Source: CAUZFZ01 sp963579025 (lineage in GTDB: Bacteria; Planctomycetota; Planctomycetia; Planctomycetales; Planctomycetaceae). Taken from it: DNA of 64,000 bases. The stretch spans positions 1 through 64,000 of the forward strand of contig CAUZFZ010000038.1 in assembly GCA_963579025.1 (NCBI GenBank), written 5' to 3'. The notes below the pieces were generated by a model that saw only the letters and a list, made by a program, of their open reading frames with translations, did no database searches and was not told where the DNA came from. Shown in pieces: positions 53,965 to 62,843 of this stretch; position 1 is the first letter of the stretch, and every line of letters starts with the position of its first letter. The translations under genes were made by a program, and so were the position numbers.

Positions 53965-54141
53965 TCCGTGGTCATCCGCCGAATCAGCGTCATCCGCGTC
54001 CCCTCATCCGGCAATTCGCGGGAAACTTCCGCGGCCTGCCGAATCGCGGGAAACCGGATGCCACTCATCGTAGTATGAGCATGTGCCGAGTCCGAAACGG
54101 TCACACGCTGAATCTTCACCCTGCCTCGGAGGGACGCGTCT

Positions 54142-55476
54142 GTGCGACATGCCGACCTGCAGCCCTGGCAATCGGGTACCGACGGGAATTGGACCCGCCG
54201 TGAAGCAACTCACCTGCTGTGGCGAGCCGGCTTCGGGGCGACGTACGCAGAGATCGACCGCACGGTTCACGAGGGCCTTGATGCGACGCTTGATCGACTG
54301 GTGTCGCCGCCGGACGAATCGCCCCGGTTCGTTAAGACTCAGCACCTCCTGCGCGGCATCGCGATCGACGCGCAGAACATTGGCGACCTGAAAGCCTGGT
54401 GGTTGTATCGGATGCAGCACGCGTCGGTTCCGCTGACCGAGAAGATCACGCTGCTGTGGCATAACCACTTTGCGACGTCGAATGCCAAGGTGCAGTCCGT
54501 CGAGCACATGCTGGAACAGAATGATCTGCTGCGTCGACATGCGCTGGGAAACTTCCGCGACCTGCTGCACGGCATCTCCCGCGACGTTGCGATGCTGATC
54601 TGGCTTGACGGCAATGCGAATCGCAAGCGGCATCCGAACGAGAACTTTGCCCGCGAGGTCATGGAGCTGTTCAGCCTGGGCGAGGGAAACTACTCCGAAC
54701 GCGACATCGCGGAAGCAGCTCGCGCTTTTACTGGCTGGCATGTGCGACGCGATCGCTTCTGGCTGAACACCATCCAGCACGACACAAACACCAAGAATGT
54801 TCTGGGCCGACGCGGCAACTTCGATGGTGACGACATCATTGAGATCTGTCTCGATCAGCCAGCGTGCTCACAGTTCCTCGCGTGGAAGCTGCTGCGAACC
54901 TTCGTCCTCGACCGCCCAGAGAAACAGCACATCGAGGGACTGGCCGAGCGGATTGTGCATCACAAGTACCAGATGCAGCCCGTCCTGAGCGAGTTGCTGG
55001 GATCGCGGTTGTTCTTTAGCGACGCCGCCAGAGGGTCGTTGATCAAAAGCCCGATCGAACTGGTGATCGGGTCGTATCGAACACTCGGCTGCGCCGCCCA
55101 TCTTCCGAACACACTGCGGCTGCTAGCCGATCTGGGTCAGGACGTTTTTGAGCCGCCGTCGGTCAAGGGCTGGGAAGGCGGTCGCCAGTGGATCAGCTCG
55201 ACGACGCTGCTCAAGCGAACCGGCTTTGCAACGGAATTGATGCAGGGTGATGGGCTTGGATCAATCGCAGCTTTTCCGGATCAGCTTGTTGCACTCGTTG
55301 AGAATCCGGCGAAGTTCTCGGCAGCGGCCGTCGAGCTCCTGTTGGCACGCGATCTCAATCCTGACACGGCAGCTTCGCTGACTGACACAGTCCAACAGAA
55401 CAACCAGTCTCCGGACGAGCAGATTCGCGGACTCGTCCACCTGATCATGACTTTGCCCGAATACCAGCTCACTTGA
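54142..55476 (+). CDS. DUF1800 protein
   Basis: A 444-residue protein. Family marks: THLLWRAGFGATYAEIDR at the N-terminus, WWLYRMQHASVPLTEKITLLWHNHFATS, NRKRHPNENFAREVMELFSLGEGNYSERDI-EAARAFTG, then SRLFFSDAARGSLIKSPIELV. DUF1800 genes of unknown function usually precede a DUF1501 gene, as here (32 bp). No classical signal peptide is visible. GTG 54142 follows CGGAGGGACGC, a good ribosome site. Confidence 0.92.
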   Translation: MRHADLQPWQSGTDGNWTRREATHLLWRAGFGATYAEIDRTVHEGLDATLDRLVSPPDESPRFVKTQHLLRGIAIDAQNIGDLKAWWLYRMQHASVPLTEKITLLWHNHFATSNAKVQSVEHMLEQNDLLRRHALGNFRDLLHGISRDVAMLIWLDGNANRKRHPNENFAREVMELFSLGEGNYSERDIAEAARAFTGWHVRRDRFWLNTIQHDTNTKNVLGRRGNFDGDDIIEICLDQPACSQFLAWKLLRTFVLDRPEKQHIEGLAERIVHHKYQMQPVLSELLGSRLFFSDAARGSLIKSPIELVIGSYRTLGCAAHLPNTLRLLADLGQDVFEPPSVKGWEGGRQWISSTTLLKRTGFATELMQGDGLGSIAAFPDQLVALVENPAKFSAAAVELLLARDLNPDTAASLTDTVQQNNQSPDEQIRGLVHLIMTLPEYQLT

Positions 55477-55508
55477 ACGAAGCACGATTCTGAATCGGAA
55501 GCAGATCT

Positions 55509-56732
55509 ATGAGCACATCACGCCGTCGCTTTCTGCAGCAACTGAGTGCTGCCGGTATCGTCTCGCTGGGCGCGCGTCCGCCGGAGTTTCTAGCGAGCGC
55601 GGCCGAAGCGTCCACCGACAGAGGGCGCGTCCTTGTCGTCATCCAACTCGCCGGTGGCAACGACGGGCTCAACACCGTGATTCCGTTTGCCGATACCGAA
55701 TACGCGAAGGCTCGTCCCGGGATCGCAATCCCCCGCGACAGCGTGCTGAAGCTTGATGACGACGTCGGCCTGCACCCGGCGATGACTGGAATGCACGATC
55801 TGTTTGAAAGCGGACAGCTCGCAGTGATCCAGGGTGTCGGATACGAAAATCCCAATCGTTCACACTTCCGCTCGATGGACATCTGGCATTCCGCTCGGCC
55901 GGAAATTGAGGAAACGCGAGACGGATGGCTCGGCCGGGCGATTGAGGATGAATCGCAGTTCCGTTCCGGTTCGCTGCCGGCTCTGGCACTCGGGATGGAT
56001 CGACTGCCACTGGCTCTGGTCAGTGGTCGTATGAGCGTGCCAGCCGTTCGAGATCTGTCGGACTACCGATTGAATCTTGGAAGCGGGCCACAACGTGAAC
56101 GGCATGTCCAGACATTGACTGCCGCCGCGCAGCTTCCTGCTGCAGCCGGTTCGGAACTCGAATTTCTGCGATCCACCGCCCGCACTGCCATGACCAGCGC
56201 CGAACGACTGAGCGAGGTCACGAAATCGTATTCAGCGGCGGCCGAATATCCGTCGAACGGACTCGCCGCGCGATTAAAGGTGATTGCTCAAGCGGTGGCA
56301 GCAGAACTCGGGACGCGTGTGTTTTATCTCTCGCTCGGCGGGTTCGACACGCACTCACAGCAGGAAGGGGCTCATCAGGCACTGCTGACCGAACTCTCGT
56401 CCGCAGTCACTGCATTTTTTGCGGACCTCGGGGGACACGGGTTGGCGGACCGAGTCATGCTGGCCACGTTTTCCGAATTCGGGCGTCGCGTGAAAGAGAA
56501 CGGCAGCCTGGGCACAGACCACGGAGCCGCGTCTCAGATGTTCGCCGTGGGACCGAAGGTGGGCGGTGGTGTTCACGGCGACCACCCGAGCCTGACCGAC
56601 CTGCATCAGGGCGACCTGAAGTTCCACACCGAGTTCCGTTCGGTCTACGCAACGCTGCTCGAAGACTGGCTGGGCGTCGCTAGTGAGCGAGTTCTGGGAA
56701 GTCAGTTCCCGAAGCTCAAGCTTGTTGGGTAG
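55509..56732 (+). CDS. DUF1501 protein with Tat signal
   Basis: A 407-aa partner of the DUF1800 protein. Its N-terminus TSRRRFLQQLSAAGIVSLG is a twin-arginine signal. Body blocks: RVLVVIQLAGGNDGLNTVIPF, LHPAMTGMHDLFESGQLAVIQGVGYENPNRSHFRSMDIW, YLSLGGFDTHSQQEG and LATFSEFGRRVKENGSLGTDHGAAS, typical of DUF1501. It should be exported in folded form. A second DUF1501 lies at 42686 with different partners. The stop at 56732 is followed by a multi-hairpin element. Confidence 0.94.
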   Translation: MSTSRRRFLQQLSAAGIVSLGARPPEFLASAAEASTDRGRVLVVIQLAGGNDGLNTVIPFADTEYAKARPGIAIPRDSVLKLDDDVGLHPAMTGMHDLFESGQLAVIQGVGYENPNRSHFRSMDIWHSARPEIEETRDGWLGRAIEDESQFRSGSLPALALGMDRLPLALVSGRMSVPAVRDLSDYRLNLGSGPQRERHVQTLTAAAQLPAAAGSELEFLRSTARTAMTSAERLSEVTKSYSAAAEYPSNGLAARLKVIAQAVAAELGTRVFYLSLGGFDTHSQQEGAHQALLTELSSAVTAFFADLGGHGLADRVMLATFSEFGRRVKENGSLGTDHGAASQMFAVGPKVGGGVHGDHPSLTDLHQGDLKFHTEFRSVYATLLEDWLGVASERVLGSQFPKLKLVG

Positions 56733-56820
56733 TCCCACCGATTGCTTGAACCGACCTGCTATCTCGCCTGGCATGCCTGCGAATGCTACGTTTCGTTGTC
56801 GGCGACGACCGTGGTGCAAG

Positions 56821-56962
56821 GCGTGCGGCAGTTGAGAATTCACCAACGCCCCCGACTTTACGTCGGGGGTTCTCGCGTCTTTGCACTACCGATTGCGTAG
56901 TGCAGCAACGCGAGAACCCCTGAGATAAACTCAGGGGCGGGAAATTCTCATTTGCCGCACGC
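56821..56962. mobile_element. Multi-hairpin palindromic element, possibly IS200/IS605-derived
   Basis: Outer arms (56821-56840 and 56943-56962, GCGTGCGGCA.TTGAGAATT and inverse) enclose three hairpins. These are CCCCCGAC/GTCGGGGG (56849-56869), GTTCTCGCGT/ACGCGAGAAC (56869-56917, with inner TGCACTAC/GTAGTGCA), and CCCCTGAGATAAACTCAGGGG (56917-56937). Short perfect hairpins of the last kind resemble the ends of IS200/IS605 elements and their internal-deletion derivatives. No transposase gene is present. Confidence 0.6.
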
Positions 56963-56991
56963 CGAACGTTCATTCCATTGGATGTCAGCTC

Positions 56992-58443
56992 ATGATTCCT
57001 CGCACAATTCTGTGGACCCTGGCCTTCGCAGTCTCCGCTGCCATCTGCCCGACGGTACACGGCGATGACGAGCCGGTTTCCGTATTTCGCGCCGGTGCCG
57101 CCGTCGCCGACATCACACCTCAGAAATGGCCGGTGTTTCTTGTCGGATCATTCAGTCGACGCCCCGCGACGCATGCCTGGGATCCGCTCAGTGCGCGGGC
57201 GTTGGTGCTCGACAATGGATCGAGACGAATCGGATTTGTTGTTGTCGACAGTTGCTTCTGTCCTCGCAGCCTGTTCGACGAGGCGCGTCAGCGCGCCGAA
57301 AAGGTCACCGGCATCAAGGCAGACCACCTGCTGATGTCAGCGACCCATACACATTCGGCTCCGGCGTCGAAGAACGGGATCGTCTATGAGGCCGATCCAG
57401 ACTATGTCGAGCACATGATCCGCGGCATCGTGTCGGCGCTGCATCAGGCGACCGCCAACCTGGCGCCGGCAGAGATCGGTTCGGGCACAGCTCAGGTTCC
57501 TGAAGAGGTCTTTAACCGTCGCTGGTTTATGAACGCTGGCGGCATTGTCGCGAACCCTTTCGGCGAGCTGAGTGACCAGGCCCGCATGAATCCGCCGCGA
57601 GGCAAGCTGCTCAATCGTCCCGCCGGACCGACGGACCCGGAAGTCTGTTTTCTGTCGGTTAGAACCGTCGAGGATCAAAGACCAATTGCGCTGCTGGCGA
57701 ATTACTCGTTGCACTATGTCGGCGGTGTTCCCACCGGAGGCGTCTCCGCCGATTACTTCGGCGAGTTTGCCCGTCAGATCACCCAGCGATTGTTCCCGGA
57801 CGGTCGTGTTGACGCGCTTCCGCCGTTTGTTGGCATTCTGTCGAACGGGACCAGCGGAGATGTCAACAACATCAATTTCACAAACCCTCGACCACGAGCC
57901 AAACCGTTCGAGCGAATTCGCACCGTCGCCAGCCGAGTCGCCGACCGCGTGCATGAAGCACTGAAGACGGTCAAGTATCGCACCTGGGTCACCTTGGAGA
58001 GTGTCCAAAGCGATCTGACTCTGGAAGTCCGGAAACCGACGGACGCCCAGGTCGCACGTGCAATGTGTTTTCTGGCCGAGGACGACGAATCGAAACTGCC
58101 TCGACGTGCGAAGGCTTACGCGCAATGGACAATCATGCTGCACGAGCATCCGGGAACAGAAGACCTGCTGCTGCAGGTCGTGCGAGTCGGAGACGTCGGG
58201 ATCACTTCGATTCCGTGCGAGGTCTTTGCCGAGATTGGCCTGAGTCTGAAGGAGAAGAGTCCGCTGAAAACCACGTTCACAATCGAACTGGCCAATGGCC
58301 ACAATCGCTATCTGCCAACACCGCGACAGCACGACCTGGGCGGGTACGAGACATGGATGGGGACGAACATCATGGAAAAAGAAGCGTCCGTCAAAATCGA
58401 GGCCCGATTGTTGGAGTTGCTCAATTACGTGGCCGCACCATAA
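56992..58443 (+). CDS. Neutral/alkaline-ceramidase-like exported protein
   Basis: A 483-residue protein with a signal peptide (TILWTLAFAVSAAICPTVHG-D). The family marks FRAGAAVADITPQKWPVFLVG, RALVLDNGSRRIGFVVVDS, HLLMSATHTHSAPAS (with metal-binding His pair), LANYSLHYVGGVPTGGVSADYFGEF and ILSNGTSGDVNN are visible. These match the neutral/alkaline ceramidase N-terminal domain. Such planctomycete paralogues are usually uncharacterised, and activity on ceramide is not certain. It stands 49 bp before the next gene on the same strand. Confidence 0.87.
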   Translation: MIPRTILWTLAFAVSAAICPTVHGDDEPVSVFRAGAAVADITPQKWPVFLVGSFSRRPATHAWDPLSARALVLDNGSRRIGFVVVDSCFCPRSLFDEARQRAEKVTGIKADHLLMSATHTHSAPASKNGIVYEADPDYVEHMIRGIVSALHQATANLAPAEIGSGTAQVPEEVFNRRWFMNAGGIVANPFGELSDQARMNPPRGKLLNRPAGPTDPEVCFLSVRTVEDQRPIALLANYSLHYVGGVPTGGVSADYFGEFARQITQRLFPDGRVDALPPFVGILSNGTSGDVNNINFTNPRPRAKPFERIRTVASRVADRVHEALKTVKYRTWVTLESVQSDLTLEVRKPTDAQVARAMCFLAEDDESKLPRRAKAYAQWTIMLHEHPGTEDLLLQVVRVGDVGITSIPCEVFAEIGLSLKEKSPLKTTFTIELANGHNRYLPTPRQHDLGGYETWMGTNIMEKEASVKIEARLLELLNYVAAP

Positions 58444-58492
58444 CTGCTGAATCTGGTTCCGAAGTTAAACACACATTTCTGAGGACACTCCG

Positions 58493-59275
58493 ATGAACAC
58501 CAGGCCAATCACATATGCGATTGCGTTGCTGCTGGCTGGTCTCACAAGTACTCACGCCTGTGCCGACGACGCGCCGACACCACAAACATCAGAAGAATCG
58601 CAAAAGCCGTTGACCGTCCTGCTGATCGGTAACAGTCAATGCCCAACCATCGTCAGTAAGAAACTGATCGAGAATCTGGCCATGTCGGACAAGGGCGGTC
58701 GAGCCATCAAGGTTGGTGGTTGCATCCGAGGCGGCGCGTCACTGCACTCACATTGGGCGGCCGGGAAAGGCCCGGGAACTGCGCGCTCAATGATTGCCAC
58801 TGGCGAGTGGGATTTCGTCGTGCTGCAGGACATCTACAACGTCAAGCAAGCTGCCTTCCAACCCTATGCCCGTCTGTTCCATAAGTTGATCAAGGCGAGT
58901 GGTTCGCAAACGGTGTTGTTCGGCACTGCTTCAATCCTGCGCGACTATCCAAAGGGGTTCGAGCGTCTCCATCGACTGCACGTCGAAATGGGTAAGGAAC
59001 TCGGCGTCCCGATAGTTGACGCAAGCCAGGCCTACTTCCGCTACTTCGGTGAGGAACCCTCCACCGAGCACATGGAGAGTCTATTTGCTGAAGACCGCGC
59101 CCACCCGGGTTTGAGGGGTTCGTACGTCTACTCCTGCGGAATCTACAGCGTCCTGACCAAACGAAGTCCCATCGGCCTCGCCGCGCCCGAGTCGATCCCG
59201 GCCGATGTGGCCAGGTCATTGCAGAAGACCGCCTGGGCTCAGCATCAGGAATCGGCTGAAGCGGTGAAGCAATAA
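58493..59275 (+). CDS. Exported SGNH-type hydrolase (DUF4886-like)
   Basis: A 260-aa protein with a signal peptide (YAIALLLAGLTSTHACA). TVLLIGNSQCP carries the GNS nucleophile block of SGNH/GDSL hydrolases, FVVLQDIYN takes the place of block III and DRAHPGLRGSYVYSC has the D-x-x-H pair of block V. This would be an esterase-type enzyme, periplasmic or outer-surface. It follows the ceramidase-like gene by 49 bp, so they may be cotranscribed. The substrate is unknown. Confidence 0.75.
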   Translation: MNTRPITYAIALLLAGLTSTHACADDAPTPQTSEESQKPLTVLLIGNSQCPTIVSKKLIENLAMSDKGGRAIKVGGCIRGGASLHSHWAAGKGPGTARSMIATGEWDFVVLQDIYNVKQAAFQPYARLFHKLIKASGSQTVLFGTASILRDYPKGFERLHRLHVEMGKELGVPIVDASQAYFRYFGEEPSTEHMESLFAEDRAHPGLRGSYVYSCGIYSVLTKRSPIGLAAPESIPADVARSLQKTAWAQHQESAEAVKQ

Positions 59276-59485
59276 GCGCCCTCGCGTAACTCTTCGTAGA
59301 CTACCGGCAACAGGTCTTCGGACGCCTGAGCCTGTCCGTGCTCAAGTGAATTCACAATCTGCGTAACGTGACCAGGATCGTGAATGTGCATTCATCTCGC
59401 GAAAGAACAAAAGGAACGACCCGAGCAGTCTATCTTGGACGCGCTGCGCGAGGTCCATTGATCAGCCCTGCTCTATCAGCGGAGG

Positions 59486-59959
59486 TCAACCGGCCGGACT
59501 CAGTTCCGGCGTGGCCACAGGCGTCTCTTCGTCAGGCTTCCGTTTCAGCAGAACGCCGGCCACGAGTGCAAGAATCAGGTAGGAGGGCACGTCGACGAAC
59601 GGAAACCAGGCAGGGTGCGGAATGGACGAGAGGTTCATGGCTCCACAGGCGGTGAAGAAAACGCCAATGACGAGAGCCGGCACCAGCGAGTGGCGACCAG
59701 AGACGAGCATCGCCACAACTGCGCCGGCCATGCAGCCGAGCCCGTGACAGGCAGTTGCCAGCAGAAACGCGGCCGCGGGCAGCGTGCCGAACCACTCATG
59801 CAGGCGAGCCATATTTTCGGGCTCCTGACTCATGAAGTCGACACCCTCAGGGAGGGGATAGACAAGAGTGCTCGCCATGTGCAGGGACATCATGAGAATC
59901 ATGCCGGCCGGAATTCCCAGCACCACGCCGAGCACGCCCAGGAAGACTCGCTTTGCCAT
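59486..59959 (-). CDS. Four-helix membrane protein
   Basis: A 157-aa protein with hydrophobic segments at about 5-25 (VFLGVLGVVLGIPAGMILMMS), 60-90, 92-112 and 122-142. No family recognised with certainty. A short acidic loop (LPEGVDFMSQEPENMARLHEW) lies after the first helix, a pattern seen in small planctomycete inner-membrane proteins. ATG 59959 is the only good start. It lies 142 bp downstream of the SulP transporter gene on the same strand. Confidence 0.65.
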   Translation of the reverse strand: MAKRVFLGVLGVVLGIPAGMILMMSLHMASTLVYPLPEGVDFMSQEPENMARLHEWFGTLPAAAFLLATACHGLGCMAGAVVAMLVSGRHSLVPALVIGVFFTACGAMNLSSIPHPAWFPFVDVPSYLILALVAGVLLKRKPDEETPVATPELSPAG

Positions 59960-60101
59960 AAATCACGCTCATTCAGTAGGAAGACTGCGGATGATGGCAT
60001 CAGGCATCATCCGTGCTTGGGTCGACCCGAGCAAGTCTGTATCGTCGCGGTATAAACTGCCGGTGCGGGCCACGGCAGTACCCACATTCGCAAGGTCTCC
60101 G

Positions 60102-61505
60102 TCAAACAGCCGGTTCGATCTTTCGCTCGGGTTCTATAACGGCAGGTTCGTCGGGCGCGTCGGCGTCAGGCACGTCCTTCCGCGCCGGGGTCGGGAAGAA
60201 CCGGTCGGCGATCCAGTAAATCACCAAAGCAGATAGCACACCTGAGAGGAAATCCTTCATCAGAACGACGACTGCCGTCCAGGTCATCAGAAAGATATGA
60301 AAGCGGTTGTTTGCAAGGACGAGCTTGATCTCCTTCAACTTGATCATGTTGAACGCGACGTAGGCCAGGATGCCTCCAATGCACGCCATCGGGACCTGGT
60401 CCAGGTGCGTGGCCAGGAAGTAGGCCATTGCCAGCTTCAGCCAGCATTTCAGGATGCCGGCCAGCGGGGTCATGCCGCCGACCTTGATATTCGTCGCCGT
60501 GCGGGCGAGGGCTCCGGTGTGCGGGAAGCCGTTGAGCAGCGGCACGAGCATGTTGACCATGCCCTGGCCGAAGAGTTCCTTGTTGGGGTTGTAGGGCGTG
60601 CCTTTGTTCTCGGCCATGCGGTCGGCCATGCGGGAACACAGCAACGATTCGATTGCCGCAACGAAGACAATCGCCAGCACATAGTACACCAGATCGAAGA
60701 GGACCTGCCCGTTCATCTCGGGCATCACCGGTGCTGTGAACTTGAAGAAGTCTTCCGCCGGGATGGGACCGTACTTGTCCTGCGACACCGTCAGGCCCTC
60801 TGAGTGGAGCACCGTGTTCGACAGCACGACGCCAACGACCACGGCAAGCAGCGGAGCGGGAATGTAGACCGACCACTTCAGCAGATACTTGCACATGGCA
60901 AACGTGCCGACCGCCAGCAGCAACGAGTAGAAGTTGAACTCGCCAAGGTTCGTGACGATCGCCTCGACTTTCGCGAAGAAGGCGTAGGGGATTTTCGCCT
61001 TGATCCCCAGCACGTCGCCGATCTGCGTCAGCGCGATGGTCAGGGCGATGCCGATCGTGAAGCCGACGACGATCGAATGCGGCACCTTGCTGACGAAGCC
61101 GCAGAGGCCCATCACCAGAAGGACTACTCCCCCCAGCACGGAGCAGAGAATCAGGAACCCGTATCCCGCAGCATATTCGGGAGAAAGAGCATCGGTGCTG
61201 GCGCTGCCGTATGCCGCCATGATGCCGGCAATGATGGGGATATAGGCGGCGGTCGGACCGTAGACCTGATACTTCGAGCCGCCAAACAGCGATCCGATAA
61301 ACCCGGCGAGTGCTCCGCCGACGATGCCGTGGACGGGATGCAAGCCGCTGGCAATCGCGAAGCCCATGGCCAGTGGAATTGCCACCATGGCCACGATGAG
61401 TCCGGACGTGAAATCGCGCAAGACAACGCGTTTCCAGCCTTGGTTCATGTCCTCGTAACGGCCGTCGTGGAAGGGAGTCAAACAGAGTTTCAGCCTGTCC
61501 AGCAT
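60102..61505 (-). CDS. SulP-family anion transporter without STAS domain
   Basis: A 467-aa membrane protein with 11-12 hydrophobic segments. SulP (SLC26-like) signature regions: FTSGLIVAMVAIPLAMGFAIASGL, SKYQVYGPTAAYIPIIAGI and AGILKCWLKLAMAYFLATHL. These transport sulfate, bicarbonate or other anions. The usual cytosolic C-terminal STAS domain (about 100 residues) is absent; the protein ends in a Pro/Asp/Glu-rich tail (DAPDEPAVIEPERKIEPAV). ATG 61505 has GAGGTGATCCT directly upstream, which decides against the longer frame to 61688. A STAS protein could be supplied in trans from elsewhere. Confidence 0.88.
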   Translation of the reverse strand: MLDRLKLCLTPFHDGRYEDMNQGWKRVVLRDFTSGLIVAMVAIPLAMGFAIASGLHPVHGIVGGALAGFIGSLFGGSKYQVYGPTAAYIPIIAGIMAAYGSASTDALSPEYAAGYGFLILCSVLGGVVLLVMGLCGFVSKVPHSIVVGFTIGIALTIALTQIGDVLGIKAKIPYAFFAKVEAIVTNLGEFNFYSLLLAVGTFAMCKYLLKWSVYIPAPLLAVVVGVVLSNTVLHSEGLTVSQDKYGPIPAEDFFKFTAPVMPEMNGQVLFDLVYYVLAIVFVAAIESLLCSRMADRMAENKGTPYNPNKELFGQGMVNMLVPLLNGFPHTGALARTATNIKVGGMTPLAGILKCWLKLAMAYFLATHLDQVPMACIGGILAYVAFNMIKLKEIKLVLANNRFHIFLMTWTAVVVLMKDFLSGVLSALVIYWIADRFFPTPARKDVPDADAPDEPAVIEPERKIEPAV

Positions 61506-62368
61506 AGGATCACCTCGGTCAAAGCAGGCGGCGAAGTTGCCCTCGCGCAGCCGGATGCCCTTTCGGACGAGCGGTGCATGGGGCAGATAAAGACGCACAG
61601 CAAGCGTATGACGGCCTGGAAATGCGTGCGGCCTGCGAGTGCTGTTCCGCGAATTCACGTAGTTCTGCACCAGAGGTGTCAGTTCCACGAGAGCGTCAGC
61701 ATGGGGCGAACGAACGTGCCCCTCAGCAGCAGAATCCGCCGTTCCAGGCCGAGTGCATCATCGCCTGAGAGGTGCGGCAACCCCGTTGGAGAGACGATGT
61801 CCTGCGGGGACATAAGCCGGACGGAGCACAACTCAAGGGATGGCTTCGCAACACATGCGGCCCGATTTACCAACTCCAGGTCTCATCCGAACGGACCGCT
61901 TGCGGCCGGCAACCGCCTCTTCAGCGTCCCTTTCGAATTCTTCTTCGGCCCTGAATGGCGATTCCGATTCCTCAATTCGCGAGTTCGACGTCGAGGCAAC
62001 GCTTGAGACCGAGACACCGCACAGAACCATCAGCGTCATCAGCAGGCGCACACCGGACCGCCCTTCAATGCGGTAGACGGTTCGATCGAGCACACCACAC
62101 ATTGGATCGGAAGGTCCTGGACCGGACGAGACGAGGAACGCACGCATCAACGTGACCTTATGCGTCGGCCGGGACCCTGTCAATTCGCCATACCGTTCTT
62201 CATTTGCTCTTCACTCAGCGAGTCTCGTCGAGCCGACGCCTGGCTCAGTTCTTCGGCTTCAATGAGTGAACTTCTTGGAGAAGGTAGTTAATAAGGAACG
62301 CAGGAATGCAGGAAGAATGCATCACTTACGCTTTCCTGATTCTCTTATTCTCACAACAGGAGTTTGCG
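61506..62368. other. Intergenic region, mostly without recognised genes
   Basis: This 863-bp region lies between the SulP gene and the GxxExxY gene. A possible small minus-strand gene is listed at 61833-62039. From 62290 the left end of the GxxExxY cassette begins. The rest shows no clear feature. Confidence 0.45.
61833..62039 (-). CDS. Possible small exported protein
   Basis: A 68-aa candidate from ATG 62039 (MTLMVLCGVSVSSVASTSNS) starts with a short signal-like segment and continues with a charged, Glu/Arg-rich part (EEEFERDAEEAVAGRKRSVR). The frame is open to 62183 in front of it. Neither codon use nor a ribosome site gives strong support, so it may be a chance frame. Confidence 0.3.
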   Translation of the reverse strand: MTLMVLCGVSVSSVASTSNSRIEESESPFRAEEEFERDAEEAVAGRKRSVRMRPGVGKSGRMCCEAIP

Positions 62369-62804
62369 ATGGCTCTTGAACTGGAAGAGTTGAGCGAACG
62401 GGTGATCGGATGTGCGATTGCCGTTCATCGCACTCTGGGGCCTGGTTTTCTTGAAGCAATCTACGAACAGGCACTTCTGGTGGAACTCAGGCACGCGGAG
62501 ATTGCCGTGCGTTTCCAGGAAGAAATCTCCATCCTCTATCGGGGAGCGGAGGTTGGTCGACATCGGTTCGACCTGTTGGTTGAGGATTGTCTCGTTGTTG
62601 AGCTGAAAGCAACAAAGGCTCTCAAAGACATTCATTTCGCTCAGACTCGGAGCTACCTGAAAGCACTCAACTTGAAGCACGGTCTGCTCCTGAACTTCGC
62701 CACAATGCCGCTGACCATCAAACGAGTCATCTACGAGCGGCGGGAGTAAGAAAGGCAGGAAGATTGCATCGCCCATCGTTTCCTGATTTCCTGCCTTCCT
62801 TATT
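62290..62804. mobile_element. Cassette with inverted-repeat ends carrying a GxxExxY gene
   Basis: AATAAGGAACGCAGGAATG (left end, 62290-62314) and its near-inverse in TTTCCTGCCTTCCTTATT (right end, 62780-62804) flank one gene. Within them, a second copy of the right-end block (TTTCCTGATT...CTTATTC, near 62331-62350) and a GGCAGGAAGATTGCATC block (62753-62769) repeat the end sequence. The layout suggests a small mobile or horizontally moved cassette with no transposase of its own. Confidence 0.55.
62369..62749 (+). CDS. GxxExxY protein
   Basis: A 126-aa protein with the signature GPGFLEAIYEQAL (G-x2-E-x2-Y) after the N-terminal helix (ELEELSERVIGCAIAVHRTL), and the later blocks RFQEEISILYRGAEVG, HRFDLLVEDCLVVELKA and HGLLLNFA. 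The D..VExK arrangement resembles a PD-(D/E)xK nuclease-type fold (inference). Function unknown; such genes occur in planctomycetes and spirochaetes and often move between sites. AGGAG six bases before ATG 62369 gives a clear start; the frame opens at 62306 in the cassette end. Confidence 0.92.
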   Translation: MALELEELSERVIGCAIAVHRTLGPGFLEAIYEQALLVELRHAEIAVRFQEEISILYRGAEVGRHRFDLLVEDCLVVELKATKALKDIHFAQTRSYLKALNLKHGLLLNFATMPLTIKRVIYERRE

Positions 62805-62843
62805 CATACACGCGACACGCGACTGATCCTCGATTCTGCAAGA

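Noticed and set aside
61580..61800. tRNA or small RNA in the region upstream of the SulP gene
   Set aside because: No cloverleaf, T-loop GTTCGA motif or other RNA hallmark could be identified by eye.
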